A stretch of 64,000 bases of DNA from Pedobacter rhizosphaerae (GTDB lineage Bacteria > Bacteroidota > Bacteroidia > Sphingobacteriales > Sphingobacteriaceae), in NCBI RefSeq assembly GCF_900111155.1, contig NZ_FOGG01000009.1:111230-175229 (forward strand), read 5' to 3'. The notes below the pieces were generated by a model. The model saw nothing but the letters and a program-made list of their open reading frames with translations, had not been told where the DNA came from and made no database searches. A program made the translations under genes and the position numbers. The first letter of the stretch is position 1, and every line of letters starts with the position of its first letter. This document shows positions 45,542 to 54,485 of this stretch, one piece after another.

Positions 45542-47377
45542 TTAGTTAACCTTTAGCCAGCTTACTTTTCCATCCATAGTGCTCATTAAAAGGTTTTTAC
45601 CGTCAATAACATTTACCGTGTTTACCATAGAATTATCTACTTTATGCCCCCAAATTGTTTTTTGATTTAAGGGATCGATGGCGTAAACTGTTCCATTTTT
45701 GGTCCCGAAGAAAACCTGCCCCTCTTTTTCAATCAGCATGGATGGAATGTGTTCATATCCGAAACCTACATTCAGTCGCCAGGCAACTCCCGGATCTGTA
45801 GCTTGTGTTTTGTATCCAACAATTTCGTCTTGCATCGTTTTGCCATAAACTGTTAAGCTATCTGCCGATAGTCCGATAGACTCTCTAACCGTTGCTTCCT
45901 TGTTTCGCCACAAGGTATTGCCATTATTCGCGTCGATGGCTGTTAGATATCGGTCAGGTGCTGAAATGTAAACAATTCCTTTAGTGGCTACAGGCGTACA
46001 CATGGCCGGAGAGAACATTCTGTTTCCATGACCGTTGTTCCATTTCCATAATAGTTTTCCCGAATGGAGATCCAGCGCATATAAATGTCTTCCCCAAGAG
46101 CCAAAAATAACCTTGCCCTGGTAAATTAGCGGTTTATCTACAATGGAGCCCTCAACTTCATTAAATTCCCAGATTGTTTTACCCGATTGAATGTCTAATG
46201 CCCTAAAGGTATGGTCGCTACCGCCAATCAATACCAGGTTACCATCTATCACGGGAGATCCAAGTACTGCATTATTGGTTTTAGATTTCCAGATCACTTT
46301 TCCATTTAACAGGTTTAGTGAATAGATATTACCATCTCCCGAGCCTACAATAACTTGTTTTTGAGTAATGATGGGAGAGGAGTAAATAGCGCCCTGGGTT
46401 TGAAAAGTCCAGCTCTTTTTACCTGTTTTAGCGTTAAGGGCTTCGATTAACCCCAGGCTGTTGCCAAAAACAACTATATTTTCTGCATAAGCAGGAGTAT
46501 TTACAACATTGGCACCGGAGTGATAAGTCCAAACGGGTTTTACATTTGGATATTGGGTGTTGATTGTGAACACGGGGCGCGTATATTTTTTTGTTATATC
46601 ATTAGTGAATGGATGCAGTACTATTTTTCGCCATACAGGTAACAGTTCCTGGGTAGGTTTTTTAGTGGCAAAAAAGACCGAATCTTTAGTCATGGTTACG
46701 ATGTTGTAACCGCCAATACTATCTTTTGCCCTTAAGTTAGAACGACCCATGGTGGCTTCTATGCCTTCGAAATTATACGCATGGTTATTGTGCCCATGTC
46801 CACATAAGGCATACTGGATATTGTATTTTTTAAGCCGGTCTGTTGCTTCGTACCAGTTATCTAAACTATTGTCTAGGGGATAGTGATTTAAAAATACAAT
46901 GGGTTTGTTTTTTGGTGTGCTTTTTAATGTTTTTTCTAACCAAACAGTGGCATCTCTGGGGATATGACCATCGCTCATGCGTACATATGGCCCAGAAGCG
47001 CAAGCGATGAACCGGTAGCCCTTATGGTCAAATACAAACTTATCGTTACCAAACTCCTTAATAAAATTTACCCCACCAGATTCGGACCAGCCTGTGTCAT
47101 GGTTACCGGGGATGATGTAATAGGGCTTCCTGAGCTCTGCTAATATGCTTTTAGCCAATTTCAATTCGTCATTGGTACCCATTTCGGTAATATCGCCAGT
47201 AATGACAATAAAATCGAGGTTTTGCTGCTCATTGATATCTGCCACTGTTCGGCGTAAATCTTCTTCTCCCGTACCCGAACCTACGTGAGTATCGGTTACA
47301 AAGGCGTATTTAAAAGTTTGTGCGAAAGTGCCTAAGCTTAAAAAAATAAGTAGGGCAAGGATGGCCGTTCTTCTCAT
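45542..47377 (-). CDS. Secreted metallophosphoesterase fused to a PQQ-like beta-propeller
   Basis: 611 aa with a signal peptide (residues 1-19). The N-terminal calcineurin-like domain (about 20-250) has the metal motifs VTDTHVGSG, ITGDITEMG, IPGNHDTGWS, LNHYPLD and CGHGHNN. From about 280 to the end it has PQQ_2-type propeller blades: WTYHSGANVVNTPAY, GKKSWTFQTQGAIYSSPII, GKVIWKSKTNNAVLGSPV, GKLLWKWNNGHG. Likely a periplasmic phosphodiesterase with a binding or sensing propeller; substrate unknown. Confidence 0.9.
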   Translation of the reverse strand: MRRTAILALLIFLSLGTFAQTFKYAFVTDTHVGSGTGEEDLRRTVADINEQQNLDFIVITGDITEMGTNDELKLAKSILAELRKPYYIIPGNHDTGWSESGGVNFIKEFGNDKFVFDHKGYRFIACASGPYVRMSDGHIPRDATVWLEKTLKSTPKNKPIVFLNHYPLDNSLDNWYEATDRLKKYNIQYALCGHGHNNHAYNFEGIEATMGRSNLRAKDSIGGYNIVTMTKDSVFFATKKPTQELLPVWRKIVLHPFTNDITKKYTRPVFTINTQYPNVKPVWTYHSGANVVNTPAYAENIVVFGNSLGLIEALNAKTGKKSWTFQTQGAIYSSPIITQKQVIVGSGDGNIYSLNLLNGKVIWKSKTNNAVLGSPVIDGNLVLIGGSDHTFRALDIQSGKTIWEFNEVEGSIVDKPLIYQGKVIFGSWGRHLYALDLHSGKLLWKWNNGHGNRMFSPAMCTPVATKGIVYISAPDRYLTAIDANNGNTLWRNKEATVRESIGLSADSLTVYGKTMQDEIVGYKTQATDPGVAWRLNVGFGYEHIPSMLIEKEGQVFFGTKNGTVYAIDPLNQKTIWGHKVDNSMVNTVNVIDGKNLLMSTMDGKVSWLKVN

Positions 47378-47458
47378 TGCGGGTTTTTGCTGTTTAGTTC
47401 AAGTAAATATGCGTATTTGTGCGGGTATTTGTTTTGTGTAATAGGAATTTTATATTCG

Positions 47459-47570
47459 GTATCAAGTATCAAGTATCAAGAATCAAGTATTGAGTATCAA
47501 GATGTAAGTATCAAGATGTAAGACTGTCCAAAAAGAGCAAACAGCAAAGAACAAGGAGCAAAGATCAATG
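47459..47570. repeat. GTATCAA and GAGCAAA heptad arrays upstream of guaB
   Basis: From 47459, units GTATCAA, GTATCAA, GTATCAA, GAATCAA, GTATTGA, GTATCAA, GATGTAA, GTATCAA and GATGTAA run in perfect 7-base register. A second block at about 47534-47570 uses GAGCAAA, CAGCAAA, GAACAAG, GAGCAAA and GATCAAT, also period 7. The rest of the 47378-47790 spacer shows no gene. Confidence 0.8.
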
Positions 47571-47800
47571 ACTAACGCCAGGCAAATAAAGCTTAAGTAT
47601 AAAAAAATCTAAACAAGCATTGATTAGGGAACAGATAACAAGATTCGGAGCTTAGTATTGAAGAATTTACTACAGTTTATTCTGATATTTTATTTGGCCC
47701 TGGTAACACAAAACCTTTCATACTTAACTTTATCAAAGTAATCCAATTTTCATTTAGATGTAAGAAGTTAATTCGTGTTTTAAAATTCCCTAATCTTTTG

Positions 47801-47808
47801 TATCTTTG
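47801..47808 (+). promoter_or_regulatory. -7 element of guaB
   Basis: TATCTTTG (exact TAnnTTTG) lies 32 nt before the guaB ATG. A GTTTT about 20 nt upstream may serve as the -33 element. Confidence 0.6.
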
Positions 47809-47840
47809 TCCGGCAAATAATAAATCCTAATTTATTTGCT

Positions 47841-49310
47841 ATGCAACTCGATTCCACAAAATTTATTGCCACAGGTTTAACTTACGATGACGTACTTTTA
47901 GTACCCGCATATTCGGAAATTTTACCCCGTGAAGTAAATACATCCACTTTTTTAACTAAAAAAATTAAACTTAATGTTCCATTGATTTCTGCTGCAATGG
48001 ATACTGTAACAGAAGCCGAGCTTGCTATTGCCATAGCGCAAAATGGTGGTATTGGTATGTTACATAAAAACATGACGATTGAAAGACAAGCGAATGAAGT
48101 TCGCAAAGTTAAACGATCAGAAAGTGGAATGATCCAAGACCCTGTTACCCTTTTAGAAACTGCCGTTGTTGCCGATGCTTTCAAAATTATGAAGGAACAT
48201 AAAATCGGAGGTATTCCGGTGGTAAGCAGCGACAATAAATTAGTAGGTATTATTACTAATCGCGATTTACGTTTTCAAAAAAATATGTCTCGCCCCATTG
48301 CAGAGGTAATGACTAAGGAAAATCTGATTACTGCACCTGAGGGTACAAACCTGGTACAGGCAGAAGAAATTCTTCAAAACTATAAAATTGAGAAACTTCC
48401 AGTAGTTAGTAAAGATGGATACCTGAGTGGTTTAATTACATTTAAAGATATTTCAAAAGTTAAAAATTATCCTGCGGCTTGTAAAGATGAGCGTGGCCGT
48501 TTACGTGTTGGTGCTGCGGTTGGTGTAACAGCCGATACACTTCAACGTGTTGATGCATTGGTTCATGCCGGTGTAGACGTGATCACTATCGATACTGCTC
48601 ATGGTCACTCTAAAGGAGTTGTTGATAAATTGAAAGAAGTTAAAGCTAAGTATCCTGATCTACAAGTGATTGTTGGTAATATTGCAACAGGTGCTGCTGC
48701 TAAATTTTTAGCTGATGCGGGAGCTGACGCGGTTAAAGTAGGTATTGGTCCGGGTTCAATTTGTACCACCAGAATTATCGCCGGAGTTGGTGTTCCGCAA
48801 TTATATGCTGTTTACGAGTGTGCTAAGGCTTTGAAAGGTACTGGTGTTCCGGTAATTGCCGATGGTGGTATAAAACATACAGGTGATATTGCAAAGGCAA
48901 TTGCATCTGGTGCAAGTACTGTAATGGCGGGTTCATTATTTGCCGGAGTGGAAGAGTCTCCAGGTGAAACCATCATTTATGAAGGACGTAAATTTAAATC
49001 TTATCGTGGAATGGGCTCAATTGAGGCCATGGAGCAAGGTTCTAAAGACCGTTATTTCCAGGATGTAGAAGACGATATTAAAAAATTGGTTCCTGAAGGA
49101 ATTGTTGGTCGTGTTCCGTTTAAAGGTACCTTAGCAGAGGTAATGTATCAATATATTGGTGGTTTACGTGCCAGTATGGGATATTGTGGTGCAGCAAGTA
49201 TTGAGGCATTACAAGAAGCTCAATTTGTTCAAATTACGGCTGCGGGTATGCGTGAGAGTCATCCACATGATATCACGATTACTAAAGAAGCACCAAATTA
49301 TACAAGATAG
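47841..49310 (+). CDS. guaB: IMP dehydrogenase
   Basis: 489 aa. NAD-dependent oxidation of IMP to XMP, the committed step to GMP. The TIM-barrel N-terminus is [19 protein letters not shown]. Two CBS domains follow at about 95-210 ([47 protein letters not shown]). The catalytic Cys loop is [17 protein letters not shown]. The mobile flap has [10 protein letters not shown], and C-terminal [28 protein letters not shown] is intact. It has its own promoter and terminator. Confidence 0.97.
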   Translation: MQLDSTKFIATGLTYDDVLLVPAYSEILPREVNTSTFLTKKIKLNVPLISAAMDTVTEAELAIAIAQNGGIGMLHKNMTIERQANEVRKVKRSESGMIQDPVTLLETAVVADAFKIMKEHKIGGIPVVSSDNKLVGIITNRDLRFQKNMSRPIAEVMTKENLITAPEGTNLVQAEEILQNYKIEKLPVVSKDGYLSGLITFKDISKVKNYPAACKDERGRLRVGAAVGVTADTLQRVDALVHAGVDVITIDTAHGHSKGVVDKLKEVKAKYPDLQVIVGNIATGAAAKFLADAGADAVKVGIGPGSICTTRIIAGVGVPQLYAVYECAKALKGTGVPVIADGGIKHTGDIAKAIASGASTVMAGSLFAGVEESPGETIIYEGRKFKSYRGMGSIEAMEQGSKDRYFQDVEDDIKKLVPEGIVGRVPFKGTLAEVMYQYIGGLRASMGYCGAASIEALQEAQFVQITAAGMRESHPHDITITKEAPNYTR

Positions 49311-49373
49311 AAGTGGGAAAGCCAAAAGAATAAAGCTGAAAGCTTAAGGGATTTGGCTGAAAGTAAAATAGGG

Positions 49374-49406
49374 CGGGGCATCGGTAACGATAGCCCCGTT
49401 TTTTTA
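49374..49406 (+). terminator. Terminator of guaB
   Basis: CGGGGC.TCG (49374-49383) pairs with CGA.AGCCCCG (49388-49398) across GTAA, followed by eight T. Confidence 0.85.
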
Positions 49407-49847
49407 TATCATCGAATATCCTGAATGCCTGGTTAGTTTGAAAAGCCAGTTCAGAAGCACCTAAATAAGGTTTGTTCCTGCTCCGCTTTACTGCGTGCCC
49501 GCTTCAATCAGGTTTATATGGCTAATTTAATGCAACTATTTACAGTATTCTATAGCGTATTTCCTTGCCATCCTAAACCCTATAGTAATGGATAACCCAC
49601 AGGTTGTCGCAGGAGAGTCCGGACTAATTTCAAGTAAGGTTTTTAAGGCAGCAGCCCTTACATTCCAAACCTTGTTCCTCCCATCTCAATTAAAGTAAGC
49701 AGGCGCTTTGGTAAAACTCCGGACTTCAGGACTCCAGGCTCCTGACTGATTAACGGGGATTAGTAATGAATAGCGGGGCCGGACCTGGCCAAAAGTGGTG
49801 ATATGATTTACGTGATGATCTCTATAAAATAAAATAGCGAAATAAAA
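49407..49847. other. Non-coding spacer upstream of the TonB receptor unit
   Basis: No credible gene is seen. A GGACTTCAGG/ACTCCAG heptad run occupies 49714-49748. The remainder is unremarkable until the promoter at 49848. Confidence 0.5.
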
Positions 49848-49877
49848 TTTGGCAGTTGCTTTTTTTTAATATATTTG
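49848..49877 (+). promoter_or_regulatory. Promoter of the leader ORF and TonB receptor
   Basis: TTTG at 49848-49851 and TATATTTG at 49870-49877 match the Bacteroidota -33/-7 consensus (TTTG, TAnnTTTG) with an 18-nt spacer. The transcription start is predicted near 49883, giving a 5' leader of about 145 nt before the receptor ATG. That leader contains the polycysteine ORF. Confidence 0.75.
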
Positions 49878-49909
49878 TCGACTAAATCCATAGATTTAAT
49901 ATAATTACC

Positions 49910-49990
49910 ATGAAGTCATTTAACCAAAGCTTAAGAAAATGTTGTTGTTGCTGTCGAAACGCCCAATTAAAACCCTTTCGAACGAGGTAA
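49910..49990 (+). CDS. Polycysteine leader peptide upstream of the TonB receptor
   Basis: A 26-codon ORF, ATG at 49910 to TAA at 49988. It begins MKSFNQSLRK, then has five consecutive Cys codons (TGT TGT TGT TGC TGT, 49940-49954), then a basic tail RNAQLKPFRTR. It starts about 27 nt after the predicted transcription start and stops 36 nt before the receptor ATG. Five Cys in a row is very unlikely by chance and is the hallmark of leader peptides that sense charged tRNA-Cys; polycysteine upstream ORFs act as cysteine-responsive attenuators in mycobacteria. TCGAAA (49954) and TTTCGA (49976) could pair as a hairpin directly after the Cys codons. Function here is inferred. Confidence 0.7.
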   Translation: MKSFNQSLRKCCCCCRNAQLKPFRTR

Positions 49991-50026
49991 TAACTAACTG
50001 TCTAAACCAAATACACTAAACAAATC

Positions 50027-52606
50027 ATGAAGAAAAGTATACTCATTTTATTTTCGCTACTCATAACTACGAGCTTTGTTTTTGCTCAAAACACTATAAA
50101 AGGAATTGTAAAAGGAAATAACGGCATCACGCTTCCACGGGCAACGGTAAAGGTGAGGGGCACCAACGAGAAAGTAATTGCAGACGATAATGGAGCCTTT
50201 ACTATTGCAACAAAACAAACACCACCTTTCTATATTCAAGTAAGCTCAATCGGCTATAAACCACAAGATTTTCAAATATTAAAACTTCAGGAAACACCTA
50301 TCGACATAGTATTGGTGGAGGATGCATTACTGGATGAAATTGTAGTAACCTCAAGAAGACGTTCTGAAGTATTACAAGATGTGCCTATTCCTATCACCGT
50401 TATCGGAGGTCAGGCAGCAGAGAACTCTGGAGCTTTTAATGTTAATCGTTTAAAAGAATTGGTTCCATCCGTGCAGTTATACGCATCGAATGCCAGGAAT
50501 ACAACTCTTAATATTAGAGGTTTGGGTTCTACATTTGGCTTAACCAATGATGGTATTGATCCGGGAGTAGGCTTCTATGTAGATGGTGTTTATCATGCTC
50601 GTCCGGCTGCAACTTCTACCGATTTTCTTGATATTGAACAGATCGAAGTAATTCGCGGTCCTCAGGGAACTTTGTTCGGTAAAAATACAACCGCAGGTGC
50701 ATTTAACATTACCACCACAAAACCTACTCAAACGCCAAGTGCAAAAGTAGAGGTTAGCGTTGGTAACTATAATTTTATCCAGGCCAAAACATCGGTATCG
50801 GGAGGAGTAGCCAAAAATTTAGCAGCGAAAATCTCCATTTCAGGTACTCAGCGCGATGGTACGATCTGGAATACCAGAGAAGAGCGCAGATATAGCGGAC
50901 AAAACAATTTAGGTTTTAAGAGTCAGTTATATTATACTCCTTCAGACAAGTTAAAAATATTATTGAGTGGTGATGTGAGTATTCAGCACCCTGCCGGATA
51001 TCCATTAGTTATTGCAGGTGTTACTACAACAGAAAGAAGTGCTTACCGCCAGTATGCCCGGATTGTTTCAGATTTAGGTTATCAACAGCCTAAAATTGAT
51101 CCTTTTTCGAGAGAAATCAACACCAATACGCCCTGGAGACATAATCAATCTATTGGCGGTATCTCTTTAAACGTAGATTACAAAATTGGTAACGGAACAC
51201 TAACCTCTACTACAGCCTGGAGATTCTGGAACTGGGATCCTACCAACGATCGTGATTTTTCAGAGTTAGCGGCCTTAACAAAATCCCAGGGTAACTCGCG
51301 TCATGATCAATATTCGCAAGAAATCAGGTATGCCGGAAATATCACTGATAAATTAAGTGGTGTGATTGGTGTATTTGCCCTTAGCCAGAATTTGAAAGGA
51401 CTTGATCAAACAGAAGAAGTGGGCAAAGATCAATGGAGATTTGTACAAACTGCTAATACCGGTTCGCAGGCACTGTATTCTACTCCGGGGTTATTAGATG
51501 GCTTCGGTATTAAAACCAACTCTACCATTAAATCTTTAAGTACAGCGGTATTTGCTCAGGTTGACTGGGAATTTTTAACTAACTTCCACGTTTTACCTGG
51601 ATTAAGGTTTACTTATGATAAAAAAGATGTGGATTACAACCGGAATACTTATGGTGGTTTACAAACTACTGATGCAGCATTATTAGCCCTTAAAGCAGCT
51701 GTTTATGCCAATCAACAATTCGTTACCAGCACAGAAAACAATAATCTTTCAGGTAACTTAACGGTTTCTTACAGACCTAACATTAATCTGAATATTTACG
51801 GTACATTTTCTACTGCATACAAACCAGTAGGGGTTAACGTAGGCGGATTACCAACTACCTCAACAGGAGCGGCAGACTTATCTTTGGCAGTAGTAAAGCC
51901 TGAATATGTGCAGCACTACGAATTAGGTCTTAAAACCCGTCCAATTAAAGGTGCTTTGTTAAACGTAACAGCTTTCAATACGGATATTAAAGATTATCAA
52001 ACCAATGTACAGTCGCCACAATTGGGTGTGAACAGAGGTTATCTTTCCAATGCAGAAAAAGTAAATGTAAAAGGTTTGGAAATTGACGGAACCTATCAAT
52101 TGGAAAGATTTTTAACCTTAAACGCTGCAGTAGCTTACCTGGATGGTAAATATGTTACCTTCACTAATGCGCCATTACCGTTAGAAGAAACTGGACACAC
52201 CGAGTTGGTTAATGGTGTTGCCACTCAGGTAGCATTTAAAGATGCATCGGGAGGCAGGTTGCCTGGTATTTCTAAATGGAATGTATCTGGAGGTGCAGAA
52301 TTTAGTGTTCCAGGGAATTTAGCTACAAGAACTGGAAGATATTTTGTTGCGACCGATGCGAGTTACCGTTCTACTTACTCTTCAAACCCAACACCTTCGA
52401 GCGTATTAAATGTGCAAGGTTATGGTTTGGTAAATGCCAGATTAGGCTTTAAATCAGATAAGGTATCCATTTTTGTTTGGAGCAGAAATATTGGTAACAG
52501 AAATTATTATGAGCAATTACAGGCAGCAGCAGGTAACTCTGGTTTATACGCTGGTGTGCTTGGCGATCCACGAACATATGGTGCTACCTTCCGTTATTCA
52601 TTCTAA
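50027..52606 (+). CDS. TonB-dependent outer-membrane receptor
   Basis: 859 aa. Signal peptide at 1-20 (ending SFVFAQ). A carboxypeptidase-regulatory-like domain covers about 22-95 (IKGIVKGNNGITLPRATVKVRG, VSSIGYKPQDF). The plug domain (about 105-230) has SEVLQDVPIPITVIGG, LNIRGLG and IEQIEVIRGPQGTLFGKNTTAGAFNI. The 22-strand barrel ends in aromatic YGATFRYSF. It has no SusD partner, so it resembles FecA/siderophore-type receptors more than SusC. The gene is preceded by a promoter and a polycysteine leader ORF, hinting at sulfur- or cysteine-linked control. Substrate unknown. Confidence 0.92.
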   Translation: MKKSILILFSLLITTSFVFAQNTIKGIVKGNNGITLPRATVKVRGTNEKVIADDNGAFTIATKQTPPFYIQVSSIGYKPQDFQILKLQETPIDIVLVEDALLDEIVVTSRRRSEVLQDVPIPITVIGGQAAENSGAFNVNRLKELVPSVQLYASNARNTTLNIRGLGSTFGLTNDGIDPGVGFYVDGVYHARPAATSTDFLDIEQIEVIRGPQGTLFGKNTTAGAFNITTTKPTQTPSAKVEVSVGNYNFIQAKTSVSGGVAKNLAAKISISGTQRDGTIWNTREERRYSGQNNLGFKSQLYYTPSDKLKILLSGDVSIQHPAGYPLVIAGVTTTERSAYRQYARIVSDLGYQQPKIDPFSREINTNTPWRHNQSIGGISLNVDYKIGNGTLTSTTAWRFWNWDPTNDRDFSELAALTKSQGNSRHDQYSQEIRYAGNITDKLSGVIGVFALSQNLKGLDQTEEVGKDQWRFVQTANTGSQALYSTPGLLDGFGIKTNSTIKSLSTAVFAQVDWEFLTNFHVLPGLRFTYDKKDVDYNRNTYGGLQTTDAALLALKAAVYANQQFVTSTENNNLSGNLTVSYRPNINLNIYGTFSTAYKPVGVNVGGLPTTSTGAADLSLAVVKPEYVQHYELGLKTRPIKGALLNVTAFNTDIKDYQTNVQSPQLGVNRGYLSNAEKVNVKGLEIDGTYQLERFLTLNAAVAYLDGKYVTFTNAPLPLEETGHTELVNGVATQVAFKDASGGRLPGISKWNVSGGAEFSVPGNLATRTGRYFVATDASYRSTYSSNPTPSSVLNVQGYGLVNARLGFKSDKVSIFVWSRNIGNRNYYEQLQAAAGNSGLYAGVLGDPRTYGATFRYSF

Positions 52607-52814
52607 GCTGATTAATCCATTAGATTATTAGCAAAATAATAGAAAAATTCTCTCTTATATTTGGTTCAAAGGGGCGATGTGATGTCGTCCTTTTATTTTT
52701 TTGTAACAGCTTTGTGCAAAATTAAAATTTAGTAAAAGCTATTTAAAATATTAACTTCGATGATTATTAAGGGCTATTTAGCATTTTTACACTAACATAA
52801 TTTCATAAAAAATC

Positions 52815-53276
52815 ATGCAAATCATTACTAATCACGCAGAGTTTGAGCAACATCTAGGCAAAGAATTAGGCGTATCTTCATGGCATACCATAACACAGGA
52901 TCAGATCAACAATTTTGCCAATGCAACTTTAGATCACCAGTGGATACATGTTGATGAGGAAAGGGCTAAAAATGAGGGGCCATTTGGCGCTACCATAGCG
53001 CATGGTTATCTTACCTTGTCGTTAATTCCTTATTTGTGGAAAGAGATCGTAGAAATTAAGAATCTTAAAATGGAGATCAATTATGGAATTGAAAATTTAA
53101 GATTTGCACAGCCCGTTACCGTAAATAGCCAAGTGAGATTAAAAGCTAAACTTGCCTCAATTATCAATCTGCGTGGCGTAACTAAAGTAAATATGGCTAT
53201 TGAAATGGAGATAGAAGGACAAAAGAAACCAGCTTTTAGCGGTGAAGTTGTATTCTTATATCACTTTATTAGCTAA
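52815..53276 (+). CDS. MaoC-like hot-dog dehydratase, second copy
   Basis: 153 aa. Hydratase-2 catalytic pattern NATLDHQWIHVDEERAKNEGPFG followed by TIAHGYLTLSLIPYLW. By eye it agrees with the protein at 11750-12208 at roughly two thirds of positions over the whole length, so the two are recent paralogues. It should hydrate enoyl-CoA. It is 209 bp after the TonB receptor, with its own terminator. Confidence 0.86.
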   Translation: MQIITNHAEFEQHLGKELGVSSWHTITQDQINNFANATLDHQWIHVDEERAKNEGPFGATIAHGYLTLSLIPYLWKEIVEIKNLKMEINYGIENLRFAQPVTVNSQVRLKAKLASIINLRGVTKVNMAIEMEIEGQKKPAFSGEVVFLYHFIS

Positions 53277-53297
53277 TTCATCGATAATTGTTATTGT

Positions 53298-53335
53298 AAA
53301 AGTGCTGAAAGGATCATCTTTTCGGCACTTTTGCA
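53298..53335. terminator. Terminator between MaoC and the convergent DUF2721 gene
   Basis: AAAAGTGCTGAAA (53298-53310) pairs with TTTCGGCACTTTT (53320-53332), with one G-T pair. T or A runs on both sides suggest bidirectional use. Confidence 0.8.
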
Positions 53336-53351
53336 TTTATGCCTGCTCTAT

Positions 53352-53795
53352 TTAGTCTTTTTTAAATTTCTTTTTAATAAAACCACTGAGTGAGGGGTCT
53401 TCCAGATCTTCTAATGTACTCAGTTCTAACTCTAATGCTTTTGTGCTGATTTGGATTTCGATTAACGAGATGATGAGTGAAATCATAAAGAATACCAAAC
53501 TCAATGCAAAAAGTATTTCGGCTACAATTGGCTTTTCCAAATAGATAAAAAACATGCAAAATAAGCAACTGGCAAAACTCAATACGCCGTACGCCTGCAT
53601 ATTTTTAATCAGCCGCAGGCGATACCGTAAATTCTTAATTTGCTTCTGAAGCCCCGAATTTTTATCGCCATCTTCATACTTGGCTTTTAAACTTCTTACT
53701 AAACTTGCCAGCGCCAGGAAACGATTGGTATAAGCCAGCATAATTAAGCTAATGGCCGGGAATAGTAGTGCAGGAATATTTACGGTTAGCTCCAT
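53352..53795 (-). CDS. DUF2721 membrane protein
   Basis: 147 aa, three predicted membrane helices: residues about 5-30 (IPALLFPAISLIMLAYTNRFLALASLVR), 70-90 (AYGVLSFASCLFCMFFIYL) and 95-118 (AEILFALSLVFFMISLIISLIEI). A cytoplasmic basic loop lies between helices 1 and 2 (LQKQIKNLRYRLRLIKNMQ). The pattern PALLFPAISLIMLAYTNRF and RLRLIKNMQ fits DUF2721. Function unknown. Convergent with the MaoC gene. Confidence 0.8.
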   Translation of the reverse strand: MELTVNIPALLFPAISLIMLAYTNRFLALASLVRSLKAKYEDGDKNSGLQKQIKNLRYRLRLIKNMQAYGVLSFASCLFCMFFIYLEKPIVAEILFALSLVFFMISLIISLIEIQISTKALELELSTLEDLEDPSLSGFIKKKFKKD

Positions 53796-53873
53796 GTTTC
53801 GTATTTACTCAAAAATATTATTTTAATTGGATAATCGGATAGAAAATGATTTTAATACAGCTGATGCTAGTTG

Positions 53874-54278
53874 GCTATCTCTGTGTAGTCCGTGTAATTC
53901 CTCTTTCTCTCTGTGGTTAATCTCTTTGCGTAAAACCTTGCGCGCTTTGCGGTTAGTGGGATCAAAACTTATTTTTCTTATATAGTTCGATACTTTTTTA
54001 CCATTTAAGGCATGTAAGTTCATTATAATAACCACCCCCGCCACCACACAGTCACCCGCACCCCCTCCTTGAAAAAAGTAAGGGAGTTGGAATCTCGATA
54101 CTTTCTCAATGCTTTACGTTTTTTAGCCACGGAAACACGGAATGCACGGAGAAGGGGACTACATGTTCATTGCTTTGTGCACGCACCAATAGCGAAGCTA
54201 TCTTTGTGTACTCCGTGTAATTCCTCTTTCTCTCTGTGGTTAATCTCTTTGCGTAAAACTTTGCGCACTTTGCGGTTA
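53874..54278. repeat. 82-bp direct repeat pair (CGCAAAG/CACAGAG-type dispersed repeat)
   Basis: Copies 53874-53955 and 54197-54278 agree at 78 of 82 positions. On the minus strand each reads TAACCGCAAAG, then CGCAAAG, ACGCAAAGAGATTAACCACA, GAGAGAAAGAGGAATTACAC and GGAG. Between them are CACGGAA-type units (about 54124-54160). Two small open frames across this stretch are products of the repeats. The 53796-54485 spacer has no convincing gene. Confidence 0.75.
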
Positions 54279-54349
54279 AAATTGAATCTTATTTTTCTTC
54301 TATGGCTTATATGGTTAAGATTATTACGCCTTACACCCAAATCTGGTTG

Positions 54350-54363
54350 TAGCGTCTCGCTAC
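54350..54363. repeat. REP-like palindrome TAGCGTCTCGCTAC
   Basis: An exact inverted copy of the 8406-8419 unit (arms TAGCG/CGCTA). With flanks, 20 of 21 bases are shared (GTAGCGAGACGCTA-x-AACCAG on the minus strand). Confidence 0.65.
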
Positions 54364-54485
54364 CACCTCAGATTAATAGTTTTACCACCAAGTTGCAAAG
54401 TTTCAAGAAGATTCTATGGATCTCAGTAGACCAGAAACCATTTTGGTCGGGTTTGTTTTTGCAAAAATAAATTTAAATTGCCTGG

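Noticed and set aside
49407..49847. Hidden gene in the long guaB-TonB spacer
   Set aside because: Frames are interrupted repeatedly on both strands, and part of the stretch is heptad repeat.
53823..54047. Minus-strand ORF of 74 codons (and the plus-strand ORF 54069-54470)
   Set aside because: Both run through the 82-bp repeats and CACGGAA-type units. The translations are repeat-derived and show no domain or plausible start context.
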